Below, in pieces: positions 46,219 through 54,780 of a DNA stretch of 64,000 bases. How positions within the stretch are numbered: the first letter of the stretch is position 1; each line of letters opens with the position of its first letter. This DNA is from Planctomycetota bacterium (lineage in GTDB: Bacteria > Planctomycetota > Uabimicrobiia > Uabimicrobiales > JABWCH01). Made by a program: the position numbers and the translations under genes. The notes below the pieces were generated by a model. It was not told the origin of the DNA. It made no database searches and saw nothing but the letters and a program-made list of their open reading frames with translations. The stretch is from positions 62,001 to 126,000 of the forward strand of contig JAGOMP010000002.1 of NCBI GenBank assembly GCA_017993505.1, written 5' to 3'.

Positions 46219-47482
46219 ATGCCTAAAATTTCTATCATCATGCCATGCTACAATACAGGAGAATATTTGCATCGTAGTATACCTAGTTGTCTGAACCAAA
46301 CATTGCAAGATATTGAAATACTGTGTGTGAATGATGGTTCTACTGACAATACTGCAGAAATATTACAAAAATACGCAGACAAAGATAATAGAATTAAAAT
46401 CATTACACAAAACAATCAAGGCACATTAGTGGCTAGAAAACGAGGAATAGAACATGCAAACGGTGAATATTGCATGTTCTTGGATCCAGACGATTCTTAT
46501 GAACTCCATGCATGCAATGAGCTATATTCCATCATAAAAGAACAAAATGTAGAAATTTTAGAATTTAATACAATTATTATAGAAAAAAAACAATACAAAA
46601 ACTACATGCTCTTCTGTTCCTTATGCACATCAAAAGCTACATGCATTAGATGCATTAAAAAAAATGTTTGAAGATCAAAAATTTTTTCGACCTTGGATTT
46701 GGAACAAAGTTATTTCAACAAGTCTTTGTAAAAAAATTCTTCCTTATATGCCAGAAAAATATATGATTCGATATGAAGATATATTGATGTTTATGATGTG
46801 TTTTCTTTTTGCAACAACATACTATAATATAGATAAAAAATATCATATATATTATAAAGGTATAGGGAATTTCAAAGAAATATGTTTTTCTAAATTTCAA
46901 AAAACACTATTATCTGCTCAAGTATTTTTTTCTAGTATGAATGATTTTATACAAAGTCAAAAACTAGATCCTATTATTGAAAAAAATTTAAAAAAACTCA
47001 TAGATTGGATGCAACTCGATTGCTTCCAACTTTGGGAACGTCTTTGTCCACCAGAGAAACAGATGGAAGGATTTTTATTAATATTAGACAATGTGTCGAC
47101 AGATATTATCCTAAAAAAGTATATGCTACAATATGAACGAATTCAAAACCAAGAAAAATTCATGCAAGACAAAGACAAATTCATTCAAAAGCAAAAAAAA
47201 CTTATCCAAGACAAAGATAATATCATTCAAAACAAAGACAATATCATCAAAAATAAAGAGGCAGAGCTTCGATTCTATACAAGTTTACCTACAAATCCAT
47301 TGTTAACACAAGCATTACATTCTTTTCATTCTCATTTTCCTTTTCTTTTCCGAGTATTTTCCCTTGTAGTGCGAAGAACATACCAAGTTTTCCAATCCCT
47401 AAAACAGAATGGATTTTGGAAAACATATAAAAAAATAGTACGATATATTTGTAAAAAAATAAAACTTAGAAAAAATATATAA
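46219..47482 (+). pseudogene. family-2 glycosyltransferase, array copy 10, frameshifted in a poly-A tract
   Basis: The first 124 or so codons are a normal array N-terminus (metal site D-P-D-D). A run of eight A (46583-46590), where copy 7 has seven, shifts the frame and ends translation at 46671. The remaining type B middle, about five heptads and common tail are intact in the +1 frame from about 46590 to 47482 (open as 46664-47482). Loss of one A restores a full ~420-residue enzyme. It may be an off-phase state of a slippage switch, a fresh pseudogene, or restored by transcriptional slippage. Confidence 0.85.
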
Positions 47483-47664
47483 TAATTAGAAAGGAAAATG
47501 AATTATAAAAAATTTAATATTTAAGAAATTTTTATAAAATAAAATTTCTTCATTAATGAGTAAGCAAAGATTAAATATATTTAAAGATAAAACATTTAAA
47601 TATTATAGAGATTATATTATAAATTATTAATATTAAATAGATATTTACAATAAAGAATTTAACA

Positions 47665-47880
47665 ATGGCAACATATATGGAAAAAGATATACTTTTAGAG
47701 TATGCAAGTATAGGTCATTTAACGATTGGTATGGAAAAAACTAAAGAAATTGATGAAGATTTATCAAAATTAGGTATGCTAAGAGAAAATATTTTAATAT
47801 CTGATCCAAAAGATATTAACTATGAACAATCGATAGAAGAAATTAATAAAGTTAGAAAAAAATATGAAAACAAAAAATGA
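47665..47880 (+). CDS. small putative antitoxin upstream of the zeta toxin
   Basis: 71 residues, Glu/Lys-rich and helical, no recognised domain. It overlaps the zeta gene by 17 nt, the standard arrangement for a toxin-antitoxin pair, and its size fits the epsilon role: an antitoxin that blocks the ATP site of zeta. It does not look like the epsilon of Gram-positive plasmids. Both genes stop with TGA, unlike most neighbours, and lie directly after the glycosyltransferase array, which hints at separate acquisition. Confidence 0.6.
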   Translation: MATYMEKDILLEYASIGHLTIGMEKTKEIDEDLSKLGMLRENILISDPKDINYEQSIEEINKVRKKYENKK

Positions 47881-48604
47881 ACAAATTTCTTTAATCGAAG
47901 ATAACAAATTACAAGAAGTATGGGAAAAAGAAATAATAAAACTTAACCCTTTTGCAACACCAAATCAAAAAAATCCACAAGGGTTTGTTTTAGGTGGACA
48001 ACCTAGTGCTGGTAAATCTAATCTATTATTAGAAGCTAAAAAAAGATTAAGTAGAAATATTTTAGAAATTAATGGAGATAATTTCAGAAAGTATCACCCA
48101 GATTATAAAAAACTTCAAAAAGAACAAGGTCAAAACTCTTCCTTACATACCCAAGAATTTTCTGGAAACATGACAAATGCAATTTTAAATAAAGCAATAG
48201 CTGAAAAATATAATATTGTTATAGAAGGAACTTTTAGGACAAGTAAAACACCAATAAAAACTTTAAAGCAATTCAAAGATAATGGATATGAAACGAATGT
48301 ATTAGTTCAAACTTGTAACCAAAAGATAAGTTGGGCTTCTTGTTTAGAACGATATGAAAAAGCACTAAAAAATAACAAAAATGAAGCAAGATTTACACCA
48401 AAAGAACACCACGATTTAGTAGTTAAAAACTTAGCTAAAAATATTAAAGAAGTGGCTAAAAGTGGTTTGGTAGATCATATGCAAATTTTTGCTCGTATTC
48501 CAGTTAAGGGAAATCCTAATGAGTTTACTCAAAAAGAGATTTATAATAGTAACTCAAAAAAAATGGTAAATAGTGCAACTATTGAAAAATATATCTTTGG
48601 ATGA
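47864..48604 (+). CDS. zeta-toxin family kinase
   Basis: 246 residues. Zeta toxins phosphorylate UDP-N-acetylglucosamine (or related UDP-amino sugars), blocking peptidoglycan and LPS precursor supply. The P-loop is GGQPSAGKS near residue 48, the substrate-binding element is INGDNFRKYHPDY near 70, and VIEGTFR near 115 supplies the conserved Glu and Arg. The catalytic elements look complete. Its likely antitoxin overlaps it upstream. An A/T terminator follows at 48674. TGA stop and Asn/Lys-rich composition suggest transfer, though base content is close to that of the surroundings. Confidence 0.85.
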   Translation: MKTKNEQISLIEDNKLQEVWEKEIIKLNPFATPNQKNPQGFVLGGQPSAGKSNLLLEAKKRLSRNILEINGDNFRKYHPDYKKLQKEQGQNSSLHTQEFSGNMTNAILNKAIAEKYNIVIEGTFRTSKTPIKTLKQFKDNGYETNVLVQTCNQKISWASCLERYEKALKNNKNEARFTPKEHHDLVVKNLAKNIKEVAKSGLVDHMQIFARIPVKGNPNEFTQKEIYNSNSKKMVNSATIEKYIFG

Positions 48605-48673
48605 AGATACAATACCAAGTATAAATATAATACGCGTTGTACAAGGTCAGGATGATGATTAGGATAATGATAG

Positions 48674-48695
48674 ATAAAAAACATCTGTTTTTTAT
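48674..48695 (+). terminator. terminator after the zeta toxin gene
   Basis: ATAAAAAACA and TGTTTTTTAT form a 10-bp stem with a 2-nt loop, followed by a T-run at 48701. Between here and kdtA I see only the promoter listed next. Confidence 0.65.
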
Positions 48696-48782
48696 TGCTA
48701 TTTTTTTATATATTCTCCTATATATATCCTATAAAAATGTTTTTTAAAAATACTTAAAAAATCGATTATTTGAATATTTTCA

Positions 48783-48811
48783 TTGACAAATCAAGCATTT
48801 TTTGGTACATA
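48783..48811 (+). promoter_or_regulatory. promoter for kdtA-metK
   Basis: TTGACA (48783-48788), 17-nt spacer, TACATA (48806-48811), about 110 nt before the kdtA start. The -10 is imperfect. Confidence 0.45.
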
Positions 48812-48920
48812 TATAGATGTTTCTATATAACCCTAAAAGGCTAGTTTTAAATATCTTTAGAGTCTGTTACTTAAAAGATTTAGAGTATATATAAAAGTTT
48901 TCTTGATTAGGAAGTTCCCC

Positions 48921-50198
48921 TTGTTTATTTTGAATATTGTATATTGCATTCTCCTTTTTTTTATATTGCCATTTTTAGCATATCGTATTATTGTAAAAGG
49001 AAAATATCGAGATTCATTATCAGAACGTTGGGGAAAACTTAATAAAAATTTTACATCTTGCATCTGGGTTCATGGTGTATCTGTAGGTGAAATCAAAGCT
49101 GCACAACCTTTAGTACAAGGTTTAGCATTATCATTTCCACAATACCCCATTGTAATTTCTGCCACATCTACTTTTGGTAGAAAAGTGGCACGTGAATTAT
49201 ATCCTGAACATACAGTTGTTGCATTTCCATTTGACTTTACTTGGTCAGTTCGTTCTTTTTTTCAACATTTTTCTCCTAAATGCATTTTGTTAATGGAATT
49301 AGAACTATGGCCAAATTTTTTAGCAGAAGCAAAAAAACGAAATGTGCCTGTTTTATCTATAAATAGTCGATTATCAGAACATTCCTTTCAAGGATATAAA
49401 CGTCTGGGGCGACTTTTTTATATATTTACAAAAGCGATTCTATGCTTTTCTGTACAACATAAAATATATGCTGAACGATTTCACAAATTGGGCATTGAAA
49501 ATCAAAGAATCGTTATTTCAGGCAATATTAAATTTGATGCACTAAAAATGGAAATACCACAACATGAAGTAGAAAATTTAAAAAAAGAATTACAATTAAC
49601 AGAGGAGCCAGTTTTCATCATTGGTAGCACCCATGCACCAGAAGAACGAATTCTTTTACAAAGTTTTATAGAAGTTCAAAAACATTGGAAACATTTACGA
49701 CTCATTATTGTTCCCAGAAATCCAGCACGTTGTGATGAAATTTCCCAATGGTGTCAAGAATTCGGATTGAATGCAGTTCGACGAAGCCAATTACCTAGCG
49801 AACAGACACTTTCGTGTTCTTCTGTAATCCTAGGCGATGTCATGGGAGAATTACAAAAATTATATAGCGTTGCCACCTTTGTATTCATTGGAGGAAGTAT
49901 CATCCCTCACGGTGGACAAAATTTTATGGAAGCAGCAGCTCTAGGAAAGCCAGTAGTCTGTGGACGTTTTATGGATAATTTTCCGGATATTCGTTTTTTT
50001 ATTGAACAAAAAGCAGTGATGCAAGTACAAAATCCCGAAAATTTAACCGAAGTATTTTGCCAATTGTTGTCAGATAAAAATATGCGAGATACAATGATAG
50101 CAAAGTCCAGAGAGATTATTCAAAATAGCCAAGGGAGTACGGAAAGAAACCTTCTGTTGGTTCGAAGTTTTTTAGATGCCGTTCGTCAAACGGTATAA
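48921..50198 (+). CDS. waaA: 3-deoxy-D-manno-octulosonic acid (Kdo) transferase
   Basis: Inner-membrane GT-B glycosyltransferase (also called KdtA) that adds Kdo to lipid A, the first LPS core step. A membrane anchor lies at residues ~1-20, followed by [13 protein letters not shown] with the catalytic-site Glu, then the central [12 protein letters not shown] and LMELELWPN. The donor-binding half has [29 protein letters not shown]. Full length at ~425 residues. The frame opens at TTG 48903, but TTG 48921 has AGGAAG at 48909-48914 with 6-nt spacing and is preferred; no ATG fits. metK follows after 10 nt. Its presence shows the organism makes Kdo-containing LPS. Confidence 0.9.
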   Translation: MFILNIVYCILLFFILPFLAYRIIVKGKYRDSLSERWGKLNKNFTSCIWVHGVSVGEIKAAQPLVQGLALSFPQYPIVISATSTFGRKVARELYPEHTVVAFPFDFTWSVRSFFQHFSPKCILLMELELWPNFLAEAKKRNVPVLSINSRLSEHSFQGYKRLGRLFYIFTKAILCFSVQHKIYAERFHKLGIENQRIVISGNIKFDALKMEIPQHEVENLKKELQLTEEPVFIIGSTHAPEERILLQSFIEVQKHWKHLRLIIVPRNPARCDEISQWCQEFGLNAVRRSQLPSEQTLSCSSVILGDVMGELQKLYSVATFVFIGGSIIPHGGQNFMEAAALGKPVVCGRFMDNFPDIRFFIEQKAVMQVQNPENLTEVFCQLLSDKNMRDTMIAKSREIIQNSQGSTERNLLLVRSFLDAVRQTV

Positions 50199-50208
50199 CG
50201 GAGTTGAA

Positions 50209-51366
50209 ATGAAGAAATCTTTATTTACATCTGAATGTGTCACTATGGGACACCCTGATAAAATTGCCGATCAAATTTCTGATGCTATTTTAGATGCTCT
50301 TTTAGAACAAGATCCCAATAGCCGTGTGGCTTGTGAAACATTAGTTTCCACTGGTCTTGTTGTTTTATCTGGTGAAATCACGACAAATGCACATGTGGAT
50401 TATCCAACCATCGCACGTCGCACAATCAAAGAAATCGGCTATAATGATTCAGCAATGGGTTTTGACGCTCGTAGTTGTTCTGTTCTCGTCTCTTTTAATC
50501 AACAATCTGCTGACATTGCCATGGGAGTTGACGAAGGCGAAAATAAAGAACAAGGTGCAGGTGATCAAGGAATTATGTTTGGATATGCGTGTAAAGAAAC
50601 GGAAGATTTAATGCCACTTCCTATAAGCCTATCACGCAAATTAGCAAATTACCTTGCAGAAGTACGCCTCAAAAAAGAATTAGAGTATTTACGACCTGAT
50701 GGGAAAACACAAGTTACAGTCGCATACGAAGATGGAAAACCAGTTAAAGTTTCTGCAGTTGTAATTTCTACACAACACGCAGCAGATGTTTCACAAGAAA
50801 CTATTAGAAAAGACATGATTGAAAAAATCATCAAAGTTTGTATTCCTTCCGAATTACTCGATGAAGAGACAGTCTATCATATTAACCCTACTGGCAAATT
50901 TGAAATAGGTGGACCACATGGTGATTGTGGTTTAACAGGTCGAAAAATCATCGTAGATACATATGGCGGAATGGGAAGACATGGTGGTGGTGCTTTTTCT
51001 GGCAAAGATGCATCTAAAGTAGATAGATCTGCATCCTATATGGCACGCCACATTGCAAAAAATATTGTAGCAGCAGACCTAGCAGACAGATGTGAAGTTC
51101 AATTAGCATATGCCATTGGAGTTGCAGAGCCTATTTCTATCAAAATCGACACATTTGATACAGGAAAAATAGATGAAGAAAAACTTGTTGAACTTATCAG
51201 AGCTAATTTTCCACTTAAACCAAAAGCCATCATTGATTATTTAGAACTCCGTAAACCCGTTTTCCTCAACACAGCACGTTTTGGACATTTTGGCGGAGAC
51301 GATACACTACGACCATGGGAATACACTAACAAAGCAGAAGCATTGCGAAAAGGTAGCGGTCTATAA
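50209..51366 (+). CDS. metK: S-adenosylmethionine synthetase
   Basis: Makes SAM from methionine and ATP. 385 residues; the classical signatures are present: [13 protein letters not shown] near the N-terminus, [12 protein letters not shown] (methionine/ATP site) near 110 and GGGAFSGKD near 255. An in-frame ATG exists at 50176 inside kdtA, but ATG 50209 matches the family N-terminus ([16 protein letters not shown]) and has GGAG 5 nt upstream. Co-transcribed with kdtA, 10 nt apart. I see no SAM riboswitch. Confidence 0.96.
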   Translation: MKKSLFTSECVTMGHPDKIADQISDAILDALLEQDPNSRVACETLVSTGLVVLSGEITTNAHVDYPTIARRTIKEIGYNDSAMGFDARSCSVLVSFNQQSADIAMGVDEGENKEQGAGDQGIMFGYACKETEDLMPLPISLSRKLANYLAEVRLKKELEYLRPDGKTQVTVAYEDGKPVKVSAVVISTQHAADVSQETIRKDMIEKIIKVCIPSELLDEETVYHINPTGKFEIGGPHGDCGLTGRKIIVDTYGGMGRHGGGAFSGKDASKVDRSASYMARHIAKNIVAADLADRCEVQLAYAIGVAEPISIKIDTFDTGKIDEEKLVELIRANFPLKPKAIIDYLELRKPVFLNTARFGHFGGDDTLRPWEYTNKAEALRKGSGL

Positions 51367-51372
51367 TTCTAT

Positions 51373-51408
51373 AACCTTTCTTTCACAAAATAGCAAGAAA
51401 GAAAGGTT
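51373..51408 (+). terminator. terminator after metK
   Basis: AACCTTTCTTTC pairs perfectly with GAAAGAAAGGTT around a 12-nt loop, 6 nt after the stop. The following sequence is A-rich then T-rich (51419-51426). Confidence 0.6.
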
Positions 51409-51586
51409 AAAAAACTTGCTTTTTTATAGAAAATTAGATAGAATCATTACATTATATTATGTAGCATACCCTCTCAAAATTTATACGAGTTTTGAAATAT
51501 TAGAAACTACATAACAATTTAGCAATAGAAAAAAATCGCTAAGTTTAGCAATAAAAAGAAATGCTATTCATTTGAAAGGAAAATCA

Positions 51587-51697
51587 ATGGCTAAGAAAGT
51601 TAGCAAAAGAAGAAGCAGAATTCGCAAAGCCAATCATGGCGCAAGACCAGCAAGTGGTGGAAAAAAAGTAAATCTTCGAGGTGCTGGAAAGAAATAA
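51587..51697 (+). CDS. 36-residue highly basic protein, ribosomal-protein-like
   Basis: A short frame with an excellent AAAGGA ribosome site 6 nt before ATG and a strong terminator touching its stop codon. The product is rich in Lys, Arg and Gly (MAKKVSKRRSRIRKANHGAR...), with 15 basic residues in 36. The core R-R-S-R-I-R-K-A-N-H-G-A-R-P weakly resembles the RRGKI...YGxxRP core of the small ribosomal protein bTHX; I offer that only as a possibility. An RNA- or ribosome-binding role is likely from composition. It is monocistronic. GC content is higher than in neighbouring genes. Confidence 0.75.
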   Translation: MAKKVSKRRSRIRKANHGARPASGGKKVNLRGAGKK

Positions 51698-51733
51698 AAA
51701 AATCCCTCTTTTAACTTTTAAAGAGGGATTTTT
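51698..51733 (+). terminator. strong terminator of the small basic protein gene
   Basis: 14-bp perfect stem AAAAATCCCTCTTT / AAAGAGGGATTTTT around an 8-nt loop, with U-tail in the stem's 3' arm. Confidence 0.88.
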
Positions 51734-51756
51734 CATAAAAAAATCCTTTTATTTTT

Positions 51757-52022
51757 GACAAGCTCCTTCTACTATCTTTATTAGAAAGTAGGAGGAGCTT
51801 GTCAATCTGTAAACATCAAAGCATTTGCTGTGCTACAAAATTGTTAGAACAAAAAATGCTATGTGTCTGTATCATAATTGTTTTACGATCTTGAACAGAA
51901 GCTTACTTATACAGCAGATATGTAACGTCACTGTGAGTAGCAAATCTACTGAGGTTAAAGGCGTAAGAAATTACTACAATACTGGATAATTACACATCAT
52001 GATCTTGAGGTCATAGGTAATT
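51757..52022 (+). ncRNA. candidate structured RNA or leader before gatC
   Basis: About 265 nt without an ORF and less AT-rich than other gaps. It opens with a 16-bp hairpin (51757-51772 with 51788-51803, one G-T pair) that lacks a T-run on either strand, and closes with a second hairpin (AATTAC 51988-51993 with GTAATT 52017-52022, inner ATGA/TCAT) just before the gatC ribosome site. I compared it by eye with T-box, tmRNA and RNase P cores and saw no match. It could be a 5' leader of gatC-gatA or a small RNA. Confidence 0.35.
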
Positions 52023-52044
52023 GATATAGTAGATAGGAATAATT

Positions 52045-52341
52045 ATGAATTTTTCAGAAATAATTCAGTTATCACACATATCTAACTCTAAAGAAATATT
52101 GCAATTGGCACGAATATCTAACTCTAAAACGATAAATTTTGAACAAGATATGACAAATATTTTATCTCATTTTTCTCACATCCAAGATACATTGCCTTGT
52201 CCTTGTCCAATAGAAACACCGTCTATGTCTATTCAAGAATTAAGAGTGGATGAAGTGGAAGAGTCTATGAGTTTAGAAGATATACAGAAAAATGCAAAAA
52301 ATTTTCAAGATAATTTTTTTGTAGTACCTAAAATATTATAG
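52045..52341 (+). CDS. gatC: Asp/Glu-tRNA amidotransferase subunit C
   Basis: 98-residue small subunit that stabilises the GatCAB complex, which converts Glu-tRNA(Gln) and Asp-tRNA(Asn) to the amides. The family end motif is clear: ELRVDEVEESMSLEDIQKNA, then FFVVPKIL. The N-terminal helix is duplicated in tandem: IIQLSHISNSKE then ILQLARISNSKT, encoded by a 36-nt repeat (52078 and 52114). A GATAGGAAT ribosome site precedes the ATG. gatA follows after 13 nt; gatB is not in the window. Confidence 0.87.
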   Translation: MNFSEIIQLSHISNSKEILQLARISNSKTINFEQDMTNILSHFSHIQDTLPCPCPIETPSMSIQELRVDEVEESMSLEDIQKNAKNFQDNFFVVPKIL

Positions 52342-52354
52342 AAAGGTGAATATA

Positions 52355-53719
52355 ATGTATGCTTGGGAAATGAAAGAATTGCTTGAAAAAGGTGAAATTT
52401 CTTCTGTGGATCTTATGAAAAATGTGTTTGAAAAAATACAGAACTTCAACCCTAAGTATAATGCTTTGATTGAATTGTATGAAGAATATGCATTTCAAGA
52501 AGCCAAAAAGTCTGATGAGAGAAGAAAACAAGGGAAAGTAGGACAGTTAGAAGGAATTCCACTTGTGATTAAAGATAATATTCATATGAAAGGTTTTGCA
52601 GTTACCTGTGCAAGTGAGATGTTACAAGAATATATTGCAACATATGATGCTTTTGTCGTAGAACAAATCCAAAAACAAGGTGGGATTATTATTGGGCGAA
52701 CCAATATGGATGAATTCGGCATGGGTTCCACATGCACTCATTCTATATATGGAGCTAGTTGCAATTTTTTAGATCCCTCACGTATTTGTGGTGGTTCTAG
52801 TGGTGGCTCGGCTTTGGCTGTGGCAAGTGATATGGTCCCTTTAGCTTTAGGCACAGATACAGGTGGCTCTGTACGTTTACCAGCTTCTATGTGTGGTGTA
52901 TGGGGGTTAAAACCAACATACGGTCGCGTGAGTCGACATGGACTGATTGCACTAGCCAGTAGTATGGATGTGATTGGGCCAATGGCCCAATGTCCACAAG
53001 ATTTGGCACTTCTTTTTCACACTATTGCACAACAAGATATACAGGATAATACTCATACCACTTTTTGCTCTGCACATACAAAAGAGAAGAAAGTATCTGG
53101 AGAAAAAAAGAAAATTGGAATCATACAGGAATTAGAATTTATGAAAATATCTCCAGAATTGCAAAAGTCATGGATAGACGCCCAACAAAAGATACAAGAA
53201 AAAGGATATGAATTACACATGATTTCTCTTCCTCATATACCATATTGTATGGCGACATATTATATTTTGTCAACTGCTGAGGCAAGTGCAAATCTTGCTA
53301 GGTATGATGGAGTTCATTTTGCTACAAAAAAAGAAGGATTTTATGAATTTTGTCGTTCTATTTTTTTTGGTGAAGAAGTACAACGTCGTATTTTTATGGG
53401 AACATATTTTCTCTCTAAAGAAAATTATGAAAAATGGTATTCATATGCAGAAGAATGTAGACATTGGATTCGAATAGAAATAGAATCTGCCTTTCAACAC
53501 GTAGATTTTTTAATGTTGCCGACTTCTCCCATTTCTGCTTCTTTAATGCAAGAATGTACGCCTCCTTGGGAACAATATATGGGTGATTTATATACAGTGC
53601 CTTTTAGCCTTAGCGGTCATCCTGTCATATCAATCCCTATGGCTTCTTTACATCATTTCCCTTTAGGAATTCAATTTGTGGGGCAATATTTTCAGGAAGA
53701 ACAATTATTAGCAATATAA
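52355..53719 (+). CDS. gatA: Asp/Glu-tRNA amidotransferase subunit A, short C-terminus
   Basis: Amidase subunit that frees ammonia from glutamine for GatB. The Ser-cisSer-Lys triad is present: Lys in VIKDNIH near 78, GGSSGGS near 150 and the acyl-site TDTGGSVRLPAS. The protein has 454 residues and stops at IQFVGQYFQEEQLLAI, where relatives continue for roughly 20-25 more residues. The 3' end is also where a tandem duplication begins, so the gene may have been trimmed. A GTG at 52346 is in frame, but ATG 52355 with AAAGGTG upstream is better placed. Confidence 0.88.
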   Translation: MYAWEMKELLEKGEISSVDLMKNVFEKIQNFNPKYNALIELYEEYAFQEAKKSDERRKQGKVGQLEGIPLVIKDNIHMKGFAVTCASEMLQEYIATYDAFVVEQIQKQGGIIIGRTNMDEFGMGSTCTHSIYGASCNFLDPSRICGGSSGGSALAVASDMVPLALGTDTGGSVRLPASMCGVWGLKPTYGRVSRHGLIALASSMDVIGPMAQCPQDLALLFHTIAQQDIQDNTHTTFCSAHTKEKKVSGEKKKIGIIQELEFMKISPELQKSWIDAQQKIQEKGYELHMISLPHIPYCMATYYILSTAEASANLARYDGVHFATKKEGFYEFCRSIFFGEEVQRRIFMGTYFLSKENYEKWYSYAEECRHWIRIEIESAFQHVDFLMLPTSPISASLMQECTPPWEQYMGDLYTVPFSLSGHPVISIPMASLHHFPLGIQFVGQYFQEEQLLAI

Positions 53720-53757
53720 AATTATTAGTAATATAAAAATTATTAGTAATATAAAAA
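53704..53757 (+). repeat. tandem repeat of the gatA 3' end
   Basis: AATTATTAGYAATATAAAA occurs three times in a row; the first copy contains the gatA stop codon. A second, looser repeat (TTATSGTATTAATATATA near 53785 and 53898) lies in the following gap, in which I see no gene. Confidence 0.75.
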
Positions 53758-53976
53758 TCTGTTATGAAAAATTGTATGAATATTTATGGTATTAATATAT
53801 AAAAATATTTTCTAACAACTTACTTTAGTAAAAAAATTAGGTGCAGTAGTACCTAAAAAAAAATTATAAAAAAAAGAATACATTATATGAAAATTTATCG
53901 TATTAATATATAGAAACATTTTTCTAAATGTTTTAATATCGTAAATTTATAGAAACTATCCCTTTAAGGAGTGAAA

Positions 53977-54585
53977 ATGAAACAATTTTTTATTTTGTTA
54001 TTACTATGTATCTCCCTTTCTTTAATGGCACAAGATATTGAACTTCCTAAGCCTAAAAAAGAGGGTGGAATGCCATTAATGCAAGCTTTTACAGAACGCA
54101 TGACAAATCGTGTGTACCAATCCACTGAACTTTCTTTAGAAGAATTGTCTCAACTTGTTTGGGTTGCTAATGGAATCAATCGCCCTGATGGAAAACGTAC
54201 AATTCCCACGGCTCGAAATAGACAAGAAGTAGAAATACTCGTTCTTCTTTCTTCTGGTTCCTATTTATATAATCCTCAAAAACATATACTGATCCAAAAA
54301 ACAAAAGAAGATTTACGATCCTATGCTGGTGCTTTTTCAGCTCCTGTATATTTTGTACTTGTCTCAGATACAGCAAAATGTGGCACAGAACCACGTTCCA
54401 TTTCTTTTGCACGTTTAGATATAGGATATGCAAGTTATGCGATTTATTTAGCATGTGCTTCTTTAGATTTAGGAACGTGTGCTATTGGAATGATAAAAGA
54501 CCCTCAAAAAATTCATGAAAGTATGAAACTTCCAGACAGCTATATTATTCAATTAAGCCATTCTATTGGAAAAATTAAAAAATAA
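53977..54585 (+). CDS. exported nitroreductase-family protein
   Basis: 203 residues with a signal peptide (MKQFFILLLLCISLSLMAQ). The body follows the FMN-dependent nitroreductase/SagB pattern: RMTNRVYQSTELSLEELSQLVWVANGINR at the N-terminus and ARLDIGYASYAIYLACASLDLGTCAIG in the second half, the last part forming the dimer/FMN site. Family members are usually cytoplasmic; exported forms occur in anaerobes. GTG 53971 is in frame, but AAGGAG (53966-53971) fits ATG 53977. Substrate unknown. Confidence 0.78.
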   Translation: MKQFFILLLLCISLSLMAQDIELPKPKKEGGMPLMQAFTERMTNRVYQSTELSLEELSQLVWVANGINRPDGKRTIPTARNRQEVEILVLLSSGSYLYNPQKHILIQKTKEDLRSYAGAFSAPVYFVLVSDTAKCGTEPRSISFARLDIGYASYAIYLACASLDLGTCAIGMIKDPQKIHESMKLPDSYIIQLSHSIGKIKK

Positions 54586-54618
54586 TAAAAGTATCTCTAA
54601 AATATTACAAATGAACTA

Positions 54619-54635
54619 TTGGCATAAAATTTGCT
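54619..54635 (+). promoter_or_regulatory. possible sigma-54 promoter for the first C25 peptidase
   Basis: TTGGCATAAAATTTGCT has GG and GC exactly 10 nt apart and matches the -24/-12 consensus (YTGGCACGNNNNTTGCW) except for the CG pair. It lies ~150 nt before the ATG at 54781. A single match in AT-rich DNA can be chance. Confidence 0.35.
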
Positions 54636-54780
54636 TATTCTCAAATATATATATATAATAATTTTATGATATTTTATAGATCCTTATAAAACTTATTACT
54701 TTGTAAAACATAGGAAATAATATTCAAAAGTTTATAATATTATATCCTATGTAAACAAAGTATGATATAAAGGGAAAATC

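Noticed and set aside
35122-47482. Diversity-generating retroelement acting on the array
   Set aside because: No reverse transcriptase, template repeat or adenine-biased variable region is visible; the pattern fits recombination and slippage.
47483-47664. Insertion-sequence remnant between the array and the toxin-antitoxin pair
   Set aside because: No transposase fragment, target duplication or terminal inverted repeats; only a short imperfect AT-rich inverted repeat near 47522-47548.
51757-52044. T-box leader before gatC
   Set aside because: The conserved antiterminator element (AGGGTGGNACCGCG-like) is absent.
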